A stretch of 64,000 bases of DNA from Aminobacter aganoensis. Its GTDB lineage: Bacteria; Pseudomonadota; Alphaproteobacteria; Rhizobiales; Rhizobiaceae. How positions within the stretch are numbered: position 1 is the stretch's first letter; each line of letters opens with the position of its first letter. Both the position numbers and the translations under genes were made by a program. This document shows, in pieces, positions 54,845 to 63,889 of the stretch. Where the stretch lies: the NCBI RefSeq assembly GCF_014206975.1, contig NZ_JACHOU010000011.1, positions 1 to 64,000 of the forward strand, in the 5' to 3' direction. The notes below the pieces were generated by a model. It was given only the letters and a program-made list of their open reading frames with translations. It had not been told where the DNA came from and searched no databases.

Positions 54845-55072
54845 GGTACAACACTCCACAACGGTGCGACCCGGCGTCCAGCCGGCATCGACCCCCAACC
54901 CGCGCAAGCATGCATAGAGCGGAACCAAGCGCGCGAGCGGAGAGTGTTGCCTGTCCGCCGCCATTCCTCAGAGGTTCGCGTACAACGGCTATTGGACGGA
55001 ATTCGGGCAATCGTTAACCTTGGTTAACCGGCTGGCCCAATGATTGCGCGCAGCTACGCCTTGATCTGTATC

Positions 55073-55084
55073 TAAATCGATTTA
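55073..55084. promoter_or_regulatory. AAATCGATTT palindrome, distal copy
   Basis: TAAATCGATTTA, perfect 12-base palindrome, 138 bases from the MFS start. Shares its core with the sites at 50406 and 55163. Confidence 0.55.
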
Positions 55085-55162
55085 AAGATGACCACCGACG
55101 CAATCCTGCTGATGCTGCCCGGCGCGAGCGCGGTAACATTTCGAATCCTTCGGTCACGCCGA

Positions 55163-55180
55163 CCTGAAATCGATTTCAGG
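55163..55180. promoter_or_regulatory. AAATCGATTT palindrome, proximal copy
   Basis: CCTGAAATCGATTTCAGG, perfect 18-base palindrome, 30 bases before the MFS start. Its TGAAA...TTTCA form is typical of LacI-family operators, and the position would repress. Confidence 0.65.
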
Positions 55181-55210
55181 CGCAGGACCCATGTGCTAGG
55201 AGACGCGGCG

Positions 55211-56395
55211 ATGGACGCTCCCAACACCACCACCGCTAGCCGGGCCCGCTGGGCCGTAGCCGCCGCCTTCTTCATCAACGGTTTCATCACCGGAAGCTGG
55301 GCGCCGCAGATCCCGCTGCTGCTGACGCGGCTGGAGATCAGCGAGTTCGTGCTCGGCCTGCTGATCCTGGTGTTCGGTCTCGGCGCGCTGACGGCGATGC
55401 CCTTCTCCGGCTATCTGATGACCAAGCGCGGCTCGCGGCCGGTGGTGATCGGCTTTGCGTGGATCGTGGTCTTTGCCCTGCTGCTGGTGGTGCTGTCGCC
55501 AAATGTCTGGGTGGCGGCGGTGACCATGTTCATCTTCGGCGGTTCGATCGGCGCCATGGACGTGGCGATGAACGCGAATGCGGTTGCGGTTGAAAGAAAG
55601 CTGTCTCGCGCGATCATGTCGTCGTCGCATGGCTTCTGGAGCCTCGGCGGCTTTGCCGGAGGCGGACTTGGCGGTCTCTTCATCCTGAGTTTCGGCCATC
55701 TGCCGCATGCGATGTTCGTCACCGTTGCCGCTGCGGCGATGACGGCATTCGCCCTGCCTCACCTGATCGGCGAGGACAAGCCGGTGGCGCATGAGCACCA
55801 TCATTTCCGCCTGCCGCGGCTGCCCACGATCTACCTCGTCGGCATCATGGCGCTGTTCTCGATGATCCCCGAAGGGGCGGTGCTCGACTGGGCCGCACTC
55901 TATCTCAAGCAGGAACTCGGCGCCGATATCGCCACTGCCGGTTTCGCCTTCGCTGCCTTCTCGGGCATCATGGCGCTGATGCGATTCCTCGGCGACGGCG
56001 TGCGCAATCGTTTCGGCGCGGTGACGACGCTGCGCGTCTCGGCGCTCATCGCGGCATGCGGCATGCTTGCCGCAGGCCTGGCGCCAAACCCGTGGGTGGC
56101 GATCGCGGCATTCGCCTTCTGCGGCCTGGGCGTCGCCAACATGGTGCCGATCGCCTTTTCCGCTGCCGGCAACCAGCCCGGCGTGCCGTCCAATATCGGC
56201 ATGAGCGTCGTCACGACGATGGGCTATTCGGGCATCCTGGTTGCTCCCTCGGGGATCGGGTTCGTTGCCGGACATGTCGGCTTCGCGCCGGTCTTCGTGA
56301 CGTTGTCGGGGTTGCTGGTGGTAGTCTGCCTTATGGCGGGGCTCGCCCGCCATGCCGATTTCAGGGCGATGCCTCATACTGCTCCGGCTGAATAG
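55211..56395 (+). CDS. MFS transporter (FucP/YbjJ-like)
   Basis: 394 residues from the ATG at 55211; a reading from 55088 passes through the operators. About twelve membrane helices. INGFITGSWAPQIPLLLTRL at the start, GYLMTKRGSRPVV after helix two (motif A position) and GGSIGAMDVAMNANAVAVER resemble YbjJ-type carriers, sometimes annotated as sugar or nucleoside permeases. Two LacI-type operators upstream support a carbohydrate substrate, by inference. Confidence 0.87.
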   Translation: MDAPNTTTASRARWAVAAAFFINGFITGSWAPQIPLLLTRLEISEFVLGLLILVFGLGALTAMPFSGYLMTKRGSRPVVIGFAWIVVFALLLVVLSPNVWVAAVTMFIFGGSIGAMDVAMNANAVAVERKLSRAIMSSSHGFWSLGGFAGGGLGGLFILSFGHLPHAMFVTVAAAAMTAFALPHLIGEDKPVAHEHHHFRLPRLPTIYLVGIMALFSMIPEGAVLDWAALYLKQELGADIATAGFAFAAFSGIMALMRFLGDGVRNRFGAVTTLRVSALIAACGMLAAGLAPNPWVAIAAFAFCGLGVANMVPIAFSAAGNQPGVPSNIGMSVVTTMGYSGILVAPSGIGFVAGHVGFAPVFVTLSGLLVVVCLMAGLARHADFRAMPHTAPAE

Positions 56396-56422
56396 CCGTC
56401 GCGGCAACGCCGGTCGGCGCTA

Positions 56423-56581
56423 TCAGACGCGGCCCATCAGCATCAGCACCAGAAGCACGACGAGCAAGACGCCGACAATGCCGGAGGGGCCGTAGCCCCA
56501 GCCGCGGGAATGGGGCCATGCGGGCACTGCGCCGAGCAGGATCAGGATCAGGATGATCAGAAGCAGCGTCGAAATGGTCAT
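56423..56581 (-). CDS. small hydrophobic protein, DUF3309
   Basis: 52 residues from the ATG complementary to 56579-56581, with GAGG seven bases upstream. It begins MTISTLLLIILILILLGAVP, then WPHSRGWGYGPSG and a second helix ending LMLMGRV: the DUF3309 pattern of two helices around a Trp/Gly-rich turn. These proteins are abundant in Hyphomicrobiales and of unknown function, perhaps in the envelope under stress. Confidence 0.85.
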   Translation of the reverse strand: MTISTLLLIILILILLGAVPAWPHSRGWGYGPSGIVGVLLVVLLVLMLMGRV

Positions 56582-56625
56582 TGTCGTGCCTCGCAATATT
56601 CGTGTTGCATCAAGGCAGCAACGCA

Positions 56626-56656
56626 AAAGGCCGCCCGGTCGTTCCGGGCGGCCTTT
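56626..56656 (-). terminator. terminator of the RND efflux operon
   Basis: AAAGGCCGCCCGG (56626-56638), loop TCGTT, CCGGGCGGCCTTT (56644-56656), perfect thirteen pairs with T/A runs on both sides; works for the minus-strand efflux genes. Confidence 0.93.
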
Positions 56657-56677
56657 TTCGATCCAGTTGTAGACTGG

Positions 56678-59600
56678 TTATTCGGCGGCCTTGGGGAAGG
56701 CCACTGCAGGTTCATCCTTGGAGTCCGCCGGCGCGGCAGTCCCCTTGGAAACACGATCCTTGCCCCATCTGAACAGCCTGCTGAACCAGCCGCGCTGGCC
56801 CGGCTTGCGTTTCTCGCGGGTAAACACCATCAGCATTGCCGGCGTCACCACCAGGGTGAGGACCGTGGCGAAGGACAGGCCGAAGACGATGGCCGACGAC
56901 AGCGCGATCCACCACTGGGTCGACGGCGCATTGATCGTCGTCTCATGGTGGAAGATCTCCAGCCCAAGCCCGAAGGCGATGGGCAGAACGCCGAGGATCG
57001 CAGACAACGCCGTCAGCACAACCGGACGGGCACGCTCGCGGCAGGTCTGGAGCACGGCGTCGAGCTTGTTCCAGCCTTCGTCGCGCAACCTGTCATAGGT
57101 GTCGATCAGCACGATGTTGTTGTTCACCACCACGCCCGCCAGCGCGATCATGCCGATGCCGGACATGACGATGACGAAGGACTGGCCGGTCAACAGCATG
57201 CCGAGCAGCGCTCCCACCGTCGCCATGACAACGCAGGTCAGCACCAGGATGACGCTGGTGAACTTGTTGAACTGCGCCAGCAGCACGATGAAGATCAGGA
57301 AGATCGCCGCACCGAAGGCATTGCCGAGGAAGGCACTGGCCTCGGCACTGTCCTCGTTGGAGCCGGCCAGCTTCCAGTCGATGCCGGGCTGGGCCATCTG
57401 CTCGACCACCTTGCTGACCTCGGCCTGCACCGCAGCAACCTGATAACCGGAGGCGACGTTGCCCTGGATGGTGATCGTGCGCTTGGCGTCGACACGGTTC
57501 AGGACGCCGACGGTCTGCTCCGGCTTGCGCGAGACGAAGTTCGAGATCGGCACCGAACCCTGAGGGGTGACGATGCGCAGCTGGTCGAGCGCGGCAAGCG
57601 TGCGGCGGTCTTCCGGCAGGCGCAGCCGGATGTCGACAGCATCGTCGGCGCCGGCCGGGCGATAGTCGGTGAGCTTGAGACCGGTGGTCACCAGCTGCAC
57701 GACGGTGCCGACCGCAGTCGGGCTGACGCCATACTGCGCGGCCTTGGAACGGTCGACTTCCAGCGCCCAGTCGATGCCGGGCGGGGGCAGGCCGTCGGAG
57801 ATGTCGATGACGCCCGGTACCTTGGCGACCGCCGCGGCAACGTCCTTGGCGTAGTCGTTGAGGCCGGTCGGGTCGACGGCGGCGAGCTGGACCTGGATCG
57901 CCTTGCCGGTCGGCGGGCCCGCGTCTGGAACGCGGACTTCGACGTCGACGCCCGGAATGCCGGCCATCGTGGCGCGCAGTTCGTCGAGGATGACGTGCGC
58001 CGACTTGCGTTCGCGCCAGTCAACGAACTCGTACTGGATTACGCCGACGACGTCCTCGGGGATGTCCTGGCCGCCGCGGCTCTTGCCGGAGCGGGTGTAT
58101 ACCGACTTGATGCCAGGCCAGCCGAGGATCCGCTTTTCAGCCTCGAGCGTGGCGGCGTCCATCTCGTCGAGCGAGAGGTTGCCGCGCGCATGGACATAGA
58201 GCAGGCCATAGTCGGGCTCGACCGTCGGGAAGAACTCCACGCCGTTGCCGAACTTGACATAGGCATAGGTGCCGCCGGTCAGCAGCGCGACCGTCAGCAC
58301 CAGCGCGGTGATCGGGTAGGTGACCGCCTTCTTGACGACGCCCATGTAGACGCCGTCCTTGAGGTCTTCTTCGTGATGCTTCGGTGCCTTGGCGAACAGG
58401 GCGCCGATTGTTGGCGCGAAGATCAGCGCGTAGGCCATCGACGCCGCAAGCGTGACGATCAGCGTGATCGGCAGGTACTTCATGAAGTCGCCGATGATGC
58501 CGGGCCAGAACAGCAGCGGCGAGAACGCCGCGATGCGGGTCATGGTGGCGGCGATGACCGGGCCGGCCATGCGCTTGGCGGCCAGCTCGAACGCTTCTTC
58601 CTTTGGCATGCCTTCGGACATGCGCCGTTCGGCAAACTCGGTCACGATGATCGCATCGTCGACCAGCATGCCGACGGCCAGGATCAGGCTGAACAGCACG
58701 ATCATGTTGATCGTGTAGCCCATGAGCGCCAGAGCCAGGATGCCCATCAGGAAGGATGACGGGATGGCGAGGCCGATCAGCAGCGAAGCCCGGCCCGACA
58801 GCGCATAGAGGATGACGATGAAGACCAGGATGACGGCAATCAGGACGTGGTTCTGCAGGTCGTTCAGCAACTGGTTGACGAAGACCGACTTGTCCTGGGT
58901 GTAGGTGACCTTCATGCCTTCCGGCGCGGTCTTGACGAACGCGTCGGCGACGGCCTTTGCGCCGTCGATCGTCTCGACGATGTTGGCGCCGATGCGCTTC
59001 TTGACCTCGATCGCGATTGCCGGCTTGCCGTCGAGGCGGGTGATCGTCTCGGCGTCCTTGAAGGTCGAACGCACCGTGGCCAGGTCCTGGACGCGCACGA
59101 CGGCATTCGGCGTCGCCACCACGGGCAGCCGCGCCACATCCTCCGGCGTTTCGATCAGCGCCGGCACCTTGACGGCGTACTTGCCTTCCGAGCCTTCGAT
59201 GGCGCCAGCGGCGACGAGGCTGTTGGACTGGCTGATGCCCTGGATCATCTGGTCGAGCTGCAGGCCATAGGACGACAGCTTGACCGGATCAATGATCGCC
59301 TCGACGAGTTCGTCGCGCGAGCCCTGCAGCGTGCCTTCGAGCACACCGGGCACTTCCTCGATCTGGTCGCGCAGCCGCTTGGCGGCAGCAGTCAACGCCC
59401 GCTCGGGCACGTCGCCCGACAGGGTGACGACCAGGACCGGGAATTCCGACAGGTTCACCTCGTTGACCGTCGGCTCCTCGACGCCCGCCGGCAGGTCGCG
59501 CTTGGCGTCCTGCACCTTGTTGCGGGTGTCGATCAGCGCATCGCCCAGATCCACCGACGGGTCGAACTCGACGATGACGTTGGCGCCGCCCTGATAGGCG

Positions 59601-59848
59601 TTGGACCTCATCTCCTTGAGGCCCTTGAGGTTCTTGAGCTGTGACTCGACCGGTCTCAGCAGCAGGCGCTCGGCGTCCTCAGGCGAGATGCCCTGATAGA
59701 CGAGGCTGACATACATGATGGGAATGGCGACGTCCGGCTCTGCTTCCTTCGGCACGGCGCGATACGCGAGCGTACCGGCGATGACGAGGAACAGCAGGAC
59801 CGAAAGGGTCAGTCGCGCATTGCGGATCGCAAGCTTGACGATATCCAT
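56678..59848 (-). CDS. RND efflux pump, inner-membrane transporter
   Basis: 1056 residues with the AcrB/MexF plan: one membrane helix at about 12-30, a large periplasmic loop, helices 2-6 about 335-560, a second periplasmic loop and helices 8-12 about 860-1010. The proton-relay pair is visible as GMLVDDAIIVTE (two Asp), and a later VVVNNNIVLIDTYDRLR marks the second repeat. AAIGVVL-like loops support HAE-1/CzcA relatives. It exports drugs or other hydrophobic compounds with the adaptor next to it. No outer-membrane channel is encoded nearby. Confidence 0.93.
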   Translation of the reverse strand: MDIVKLAIRNARLTLSVLLFLVIAGTLAYRAVPKEAEPDVAIPIMYVSLVYQGISPEDAERLLLRPVESQLKNLKGLKEMRSNAYQGGANVIVEFDPSVDLGDALIDTRNKVQDAKRDLPAGVEEPTVNEVNLSEFPVLVVTLSGDVPERALTAAAKRLRDQIEEVPGVLEGTLQGSRDELVEAIIDPVKLSSYGLQLDQMIQGISQSNSLVAAGAIEGSEGKYAVKVPALIETPEDVARLPVVATPNAVVRVQDLATVRSTFKDAETITRLDGKPAIAIEVKKRIGANIVETIDGAKAVADAFVKTAPEGMKVTYTQDKSVFVNQLLNDLQNHVLIAVILVFIVILYALSGRASLLIGLAIPSSFLMGILALALMGYTINMIVLFSLILAVGMLVDDAIIVTEFAERRMSEGMPKEEAFELAAKRMAGPVIAATMTRIAAFSPLLFWPGIIGDFMKYLPITLIVTLAASMAYALIFAPTIGALFAKAPKHHEEDLKDGVYMGVVKKAVTYPITALVLTVALLTGGTYAYVKFGNGVEFFPTVEPDYGLLYVHARGNLSLDEMDAATLEAEKRILGWPGIKSVYTRSGKSRGGQDIPEDVVGVIQYEFVDWRERKSAHVILDELRATMAGIPGVDVEVRVPDAGPPTGKAIQVQLAAVDPTGLNDYAKDVAAAVAKVPGVIDISDGLPPPGIDWALEVDRSKAAQYGVSPTAVGTVVQLVTTGLKLTDYRPAGADDAVDIRLRLPEDRRTLAALDQLRIVTPQGSVPISNFVSRKPEQTVGVLNRVDAKRTITIQGNVASGYQVAAVQAEVSKVVEQMAQPGIDWKLAGSNEDSAEASAFLGNAFGAAIFLIFIVLLAQFNKFTSVILVLTCVVMATVGALLGMLLTGQSFVIVMSGIGMIALAGVVVNNNIVLIDTYDRLRDEGWNKLDAVLQTCRERARPVVLTALSAILGVLPIAFGLGLEIFHHETTINAPSTQWWIALSSAIVFGLSFATVLTLVVTPAMLMVFTREKRKPGQRGWFSRLFRWGKDRVSKGTAAPADSKDEPAVAFPKAAE

Positions 59849-59851
59849 TTT

Positions 59852-60982
59852 TTACTGCGTCCCGGTCGCGTCTTCGGCGAGCTTCTTGAGCACGGCTTCG
59901 CTGGCCGGCTCGGCCTTCACCTCGTCGCCTTCCTTGACCAGATCCTGGCCGGCGATGATGATCTGTGCCGCGGCCGGAATGCCGCCGAGCACCAGCCCCT
60001 TCTGCGTGTCGTCGACAAGGTCGATCGGATAGAAGACCACCTTGGAGGCGGCGTCGATGGCGCGGATGCCGAGGTCGCCGTTTTCGCTCAGCGTCACCAC
60101 CGAGCGCGGCAGCATCACCGCGTCCACCGGCTTGGCGCGCACGGTGATTTCGGCGGTCATGCCAGCGGGTATGGCGCCATCGGCGTTCGGGATGGCGATT
60201 TCAACCGGGAAGGTGCGGGTCTGGGACGTGGCGTCACGGCTGATGTAGCGCACCTTGCCCGTCACGACCTCGCCGTTGACCAGCTTGACTTCCGCCTCGT
60301 CGCCGATCTTGACGTAGCGCAGGTCGCGCTCGCTGATCTCGCCCTTGGCGAGGATCGGATCGAGGCTGAGGATCGTCGCCACTTCGCCGCCCTGGACGAC
60401 CGACGAACCGAGCTCGACAGCGACACGGTCGACGACGCCGTCGAAAGGCGCCTTGATCTGGTTGCGCGACAGTTCGGCTTCGGCTGCCTGCAACTGCGAC
60501 AGCGCGGTCTGGTAATTGGACCATGCGCCGTCGGCCTGCAGCTTGGCCACCGAACCGGCCTTCATCAGCTTCTGGGTCGCTTCCCATTCGGCCTTGCGCT
60601 GAGCGAGCACGGCCTTCGCCGTCTCGGCAGCCGCGGCCTTTTCCTCGGCGTCGAGCATCAGGACGAGATCGCCCTGCTTGATGTGGTCGCCCTGCCTGAC
60701 CGGCAGTTCGGCGATGATGCCGGCGGCGCGCGTCGCCAGCGTCGCGCGCTTGTCGGCTTCGGTCTGGCCGGAGACGCGAATGGCGCGAGCATGGTCAAGG
60801 CGCGGCGGTGCCACCACCATCACGGTGCGCAGCGGTGCCTTGGGCTGTTCGGCCTGAGCCGGCTTTTCGTCAGGGGATGTCTGGGCGCTGCCTACCGACG
60901 AGAATTCGCCGGTGCCCATCCAGGCGGCGAATGCGACGAGCACGACCAAGGCTGCAAGCTTATGGAACCTAATCTTCGACAT
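59852..60982 (-). CDS. RND efflux pump, periplasmic adaptor (membrane fusion protein)
   Basis: 376 residues. An N-terminal membrane anchor or signal at about 10-27, then the barrel-sandwich hybrid halves (VRQGDHIKQGDLVLMLDAEE and AELSRNQIKAPFDGVVDRVA) around a helical hairpin (about 110-165), then beta-barrel (LAKGEISERDLRYVKIGDEA). It links the pump to an outer-membrane channel. The stop lies 3 bases before the pump gene. No TetR-type regulator is seen within 240 bases; that upstream gap (60983-61225) carries no gene. Confidence 0.93.
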   Translation of the reverse strand: MSKIRFHKLAALVVLVAFAAWMGTGEFSSVGSAQTSPDEKPAQAEQPKAPLRTVMVVAPPRLDHARAIRVSGQTEADKRATLATRAAGIIAELPVRQGDHIKQGDLVLMLDAEEKAAAAETAKAVLAQRKAEWEATQKLMKAGSVAKLQADGAWSNYQTALSQLQAAEAELSRNQIKAPFDGVVDRVAVELGSSVVQGGEVATILSLDPILAKGEISERDLRYVKIGDEAEVKLVNGEVVTGKVRYISRDATSQTRTFPVEIAIPNADGAIPAGMTAEITVRAKPVDAVMLPRSVVTLSENGDLGIRAIDAASKVVFYPIDLVDDTQKGLVLGGIPAAAQIIIAGQDLVKEGDEVKAEPASEAVLKKLAEDATGTQ

Positions 60983-61225
60983 TGTCGTTTTCCGTTAAGG
61001 ACGGCTACGGCTCACCGCCATCTTGCTTGGCGCGTCGTCCCGATATGGTAGCGCGCAATGCCGCATTCAATCCGCCACGGGGGCAAAGGGGCGGAAGGGC
61101 GTCTTCTACATCAAATGTGCATCGCAAAATAGTGATAAAAAGTAATGGAAATATCATCCTGACAAAACTGGCAGGATATGTCAGCACGCTGCGGTTGTTG
61201 CTGCCGAAAGCCCGCTTTTCGCGGC

Positions 61226-62356
61226 CTAGTTGTGTTTCCTGACGGCTGCCGGCCTCGTTCTTGTGGCCAGGAATTCACGCACGCGTCGGCCGACGGAGGG
61301 GCCGCGGAGCGGTTTGAAACCATCGTCGAGCTGCCCGGACAGGTCGAGCGTGGGGTGCTTGCCGACCGAATCAAAGTTGTCTTCGAGCCAGTCGCTGGCA
61401 GCGGTGCGGCCGAGGTCGCGCAGATATTCGAGGAACGCCCATTCGGCATTGATCTTGGACGAAGCCGACAGGTCCTTGAACGCCTCGTCGGCATCGATCC
61501 GGTGCATGCGGATGTCGCGGAATTCACCTTCCGGCAGGCGCCTGGCGGCGATCAGTTCCTTGACGAAGGCGATCGCCCGGAATTCGCGCAGCAGGCCGGC
61601 GTTGAAGGTGATCTCGTCGATGCGGTTCTGAATCTCGTTGGCGGTCTTGGGCGCCGCCTCGCGGACCACCGGGTTGATCTGGACCAGCAGCACGTCGTCG
61701 CTGTCGTTGGCCTTGAAGAACGGATAGATCGCCGGGTTGCCGCCGTAGCCGCCATCCCAGTAGGGCACGCCATTGATCTCGACGGCCTGGAAGATCTGCG
61801 GCAGGCAGGCCGATGCCATGACGGTGTCGAGGTCTATCTCGCCGTCGCTGAAGACGCGCAACTGGCCGGTCTCGACGTTGGTGGCCGAGATGAACAGGTC
61901 GATCGCCTTGCAGGCCCGCACGTTGCCAAAATCGATCTCCTGGGCAACGACGTCGCGCAGCGGGTTGAGGTTCAACGGGTTGGCGACATAGGGCGACAAC
62001 ACGCGCGACATGGTGTCGAACCAGATGTAGCCGGGCGTGTTCTCGACAGACCAGTTGCCCCACAACATGTCCCAGGGCGAGCGCTGGACCGGGCTGAAGC
62101 GACCCTTGCGAGCCACCGCGCGCCAGAAGTCGGCAAGCTTGGCGCGGGCGCCGTCGGCGCCGCCGCGCACCCAGCCGTCGGCTAGGGCCACCGCGTTCAT
62201 CGCACCTGCGCTGGTGCCCGACACCGCCTTGATGTCGAGCCGTCCGTCTTCCAGCAGGCGATCGAGAACGCCCCAGGAAAAGGCCCCGTGCGAGCCGCCG
62301 CCCTGCAGGGCGACATTGATCGGCTTCTTCTCCTCCGCCTTGCCGTTTCCAGCCAT
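61226..62356 (-). CDS. patatin-like phospholipase with DUF3734 tail
   Basis: 376 residues from the ATG complementary to 62354-62356; the longer reading crosses the bdhA end. GGGSHG at 19-24 is the oxyanion hole, Ser49 in GTSAG is the nucleophile and Asp201 in WDGGYGGN completes the dyad. The C-terminal 130 residues carry the DUF3734 pattern (NRIDEITFNAGLLREFRAIA, FVKEL). AAGGAAC is the ribosome site, 23 bases after bdhA. Lipid or polyester hydrolysis is likely, and the bdhA neighbour suggests polyhydroxybutyrate turnover. Confidence 0.87.
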   Translation of the reverse strand: MAGNGKAEEKKPINVALQGGGSHGAFSWGVLDRLLEDGRLDIKAVSGTSAGAMNAVALADGWVRGGADGARAKLADFWRAVARKGRFSPVQRSPWDMLWGNWSVENTPGYIWFDTMSRVLSPYVANPLNLNPLRDVVAQEIDFGNVRACKAIDLFISATNVETGQLRVFSDGEIDLDTVMASACLPQIFQAVEINGVPYWDGGYGGNPAIYPFFKANDSDDVLLVQINPVVREAAPKTANEIQNRIDEITFNAGLLREFRAIAFVKELIAARRLPEGEFRDIRMHRIDADEAFKDLSASSKINAEWAFLEYLRDLGRTAASDWLEDNFDSVGKHPTLDLSGQLDDGFKPLRGPSVGRRVREFLATRTRPAAVRKHN

Positions 62357-62379
62357 GGCGGCCTGTTCCTTGCTGCCCG

Positions 62380-63162
62380 TCACTGCGCTGTCCAGCCGCC
62401 GTCCACGGAGATGTGGGTACCGTTTACCTGGGCTGCCGCCGGCGAGGCGAGGAAGACGGCCGTCGCGGCGATCTGCTCCACGGTGGCGAACTCCTTGGTC
62501 GGCTGGCGGTCGAGCATGACCTCGCGGATCACCGTCTCGCGGTCCATGTTGTGCGCCTTCATCTGGTCCGGGATCTGGACCTCGACCAGAGGGGTGAGCA
62601 CATAGCCGGGGCAGATGGCGTTGCAGGTGATCTTCTCCCGCGCGACTTCGAGCGCGACGGTCTTGGTCAGGCCCATGATGCCGTGCTTGGCTGAGACGTA
62701 GGCCGACTTGTAGGCCGAGGCGACAAGGCCGTGGGCGGAGGCGACGTTGATAATGCGGCCGCCGCCGGCCTTCTTCATCAGGGGGATCGCTGCGGCAGTC
62801 GTGTGGAATGCCGAGGTCAGGTTGATGGCGATGATCGCATCCCATTTTTCACTCGGGAATTCGTCGACCGGCGCGACATGCTGGATGCCGGCATTGTTGA
62901 CCAGAACGTCGACGGAGCCGAAGCGTTCGGCTGCCTTGGCGACGAGGTCGCGGCACTCCGCACCCTTGGACATGTCGGCCTTGATGTAGACGACAGCAGC
63001 CTTGTGTTCCTTGGCGAGCTTTTCCGCCAGCGCGTGGTCGGCTGGCGTATCCGAGAAGGAGTTGAGGACGACGTTCAAGCCGTCCCTGGCGAAAGCCTCG
63101 GCAATGGCGAGGCCGATGCCGGAGGTCGAGCCGGTGACGATGGCGGTTCTGGTCGTGGTCAT
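62380..63162 (-). CDS. bdhA: 3-hydroxybutyrate dehydrogenase
   Basis: 260 residues of the short-chain dehydrogenase family. NAD-binding TGSTSGIG at 10-17, NNAG at 89-92, catalytic Ser142, Tyr155 and Lys159 (YKSAYVSAKHG). IQHVAPVDEFPSEKWD and PGYVLTPLVEVQIPDQ are specific to BdhA-type enzymes. It oxidises D-3-hydroxybutyrate from polyhydroxybutyrate to acetoacetate. Operon with the patatin gene. Confidence 0.94.
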   Translation of the reverse strand: MTTTRTAIVTGSTSGIGLAIAEAFARDGLNVVLNSFSDTPADHALAEKLAKEHKAAVVYIKADMSKGAECRDLVAKAAERFGSVDVLVNNAGIQHVAPVDEFPSEKWDAIIAINLTSAFHTTAAAIPLMKKAGGGRIINVASAHGLVASAYKSAYVSAKHGIMGLTKTVALEVAREKITCNAICPGYVLTPLVEVQIPDQMKAHNMDRETVIREVMLDRQPTKEFATVEQIAATAVFLASPAAAQVNGTHISVDGGWTAQ

Positions 63163-63191
63163 GTCGAATGGGTCCTTCCGGAATGCCTATA

Positions 63192-63202
63192 TTGCGATGC
63201 AA
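63192..63202. promoter_or_regulatory. TTGC-N3-GCAA site upstream of bdhA
   Basis: TTGCGATGCAA is an eleven-base odd palindrome 30 bases upstream of the bdhA start, next to TATATT. Regulators of polyhydroxybutyrate storage (PhaR/AniA) bind sites of about this form; assignment is inferred. Confidence 0.45.
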
Positions 63203-63283
63203 CATATACGTGCTGTGCGGCGCAATAAAAGCATTGCCGCAGCACGGTTTCGTGAAATTGCGGGACGAGCGGCCCTTGGAACC

Positions 63284-63889
63284 CTACCAGTCGTCGTAGG
63301 CGGGGCACTCGGCCTGAGGCATTTTCGACAGCAGGAAACGGTTGTCGTCCGCGCCCGGCGTCAGCTCGAACGCATCGGCCTCATCCTCGCCGCAGTCGAG
63401 CGTCATGCGCAGGCGTCCCATTGCCTCGAGATCGACCAGCACCTTGTCGGCGCCGCTTCGCTTAACGATCACGCCGCCTCCGTCGCAGTCGACGCCACAG
63501 AAGATCGACTTGCCGTCCTTTGTCGCCCTGCATTCACCCATGGCGGTCAGGGGCCTGCCCTGTTGCGCGTCGCGCAGCTTGGCCAGAAGCTGGAAGTAGT
63601 AGTTGCGCTGGCCCTTGGGCGCGAACTCGTCCGGATCGTGTATGTAGTAGGCGATGTGGAACTGCATTTCCGTCACCTGCTGCTTCGGGTGGCTCTTCAG
63701 ATGCGCGGCATCGTAGACACGGCTGAAGCAGGCGCGGGCGCCCGCCTGAGGCGGAATGAAATTGGCAAGCTCGCCCTCCTTGCCGGGCTCGATGGCCTGG
63801 GCAAGGGCCTGTCCGGCGACAAACAGGCCCACCGCAAGGGCGAGCGACAGTGCGGGTCCGCGAAGCATCATCGGCATGGCATCCCCCAA
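63284..63889 (-). CDS. secreted protein of unknown function, 201 aa
   Basis: 201 residues, start uncertain between Met1 and Met5-8. A signal peptide ends near AQA (about 32). The mature part contains FIPPQAGARACFSRVYDAAH, VTEMQFHIAYYIHDP and four to five cysteines (ACFSR, GECRATKDGKSIFCGVDCDG) likely to form disulphides. No family recognised with certainty. It stands alone; the last 110 bases of the window hold no gene that I can support. Confidence 0.7.
   Translation of the reverse strand: MGDAMPMMLRGPALSLALAVGLFVAGQALAQAIEPGKEGELANFIPPQAGARACFSRVYDAAHLKSHPKQQVTEMQFHIAYYIHDPDEFAPKGQRNYYFQLLAKLRDAQQGRPLTAMGECRATKDGKSIFCGVDCDGGGVIVKRSGADKVLVDLEAMGRLRMTLDCGEDEADAFELTPGADDNRFLLSKMPQAECPAYDDW

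Larger units (their letters stand above)
54845..55210. other. divergent intergenic region, SH3 gene versus MFS gene
   Basis: 366 bases. It holds two LacI-type palindromes (listed separately) and AT-rich TTAACC repeats near 55015-55028 (GTTAACCTTGGTTAACC). No gene was found. Confidence 0.55.

Noticed and set aside
56510-58759. A 749-residue open frame on the plus strand
   Set aside because: It lies wholly antisense to the RND pump, has a His/Gln/Arg-rich composition typical of reversed GC-rich codons, and shows no family motif.
61005-61187. Short minus-strand frame upstream of the efflux adaptor as a possible regulator
   Set aside because: No helix-turn-helix, no ribosome site and too short for a TetR or MarR protein.
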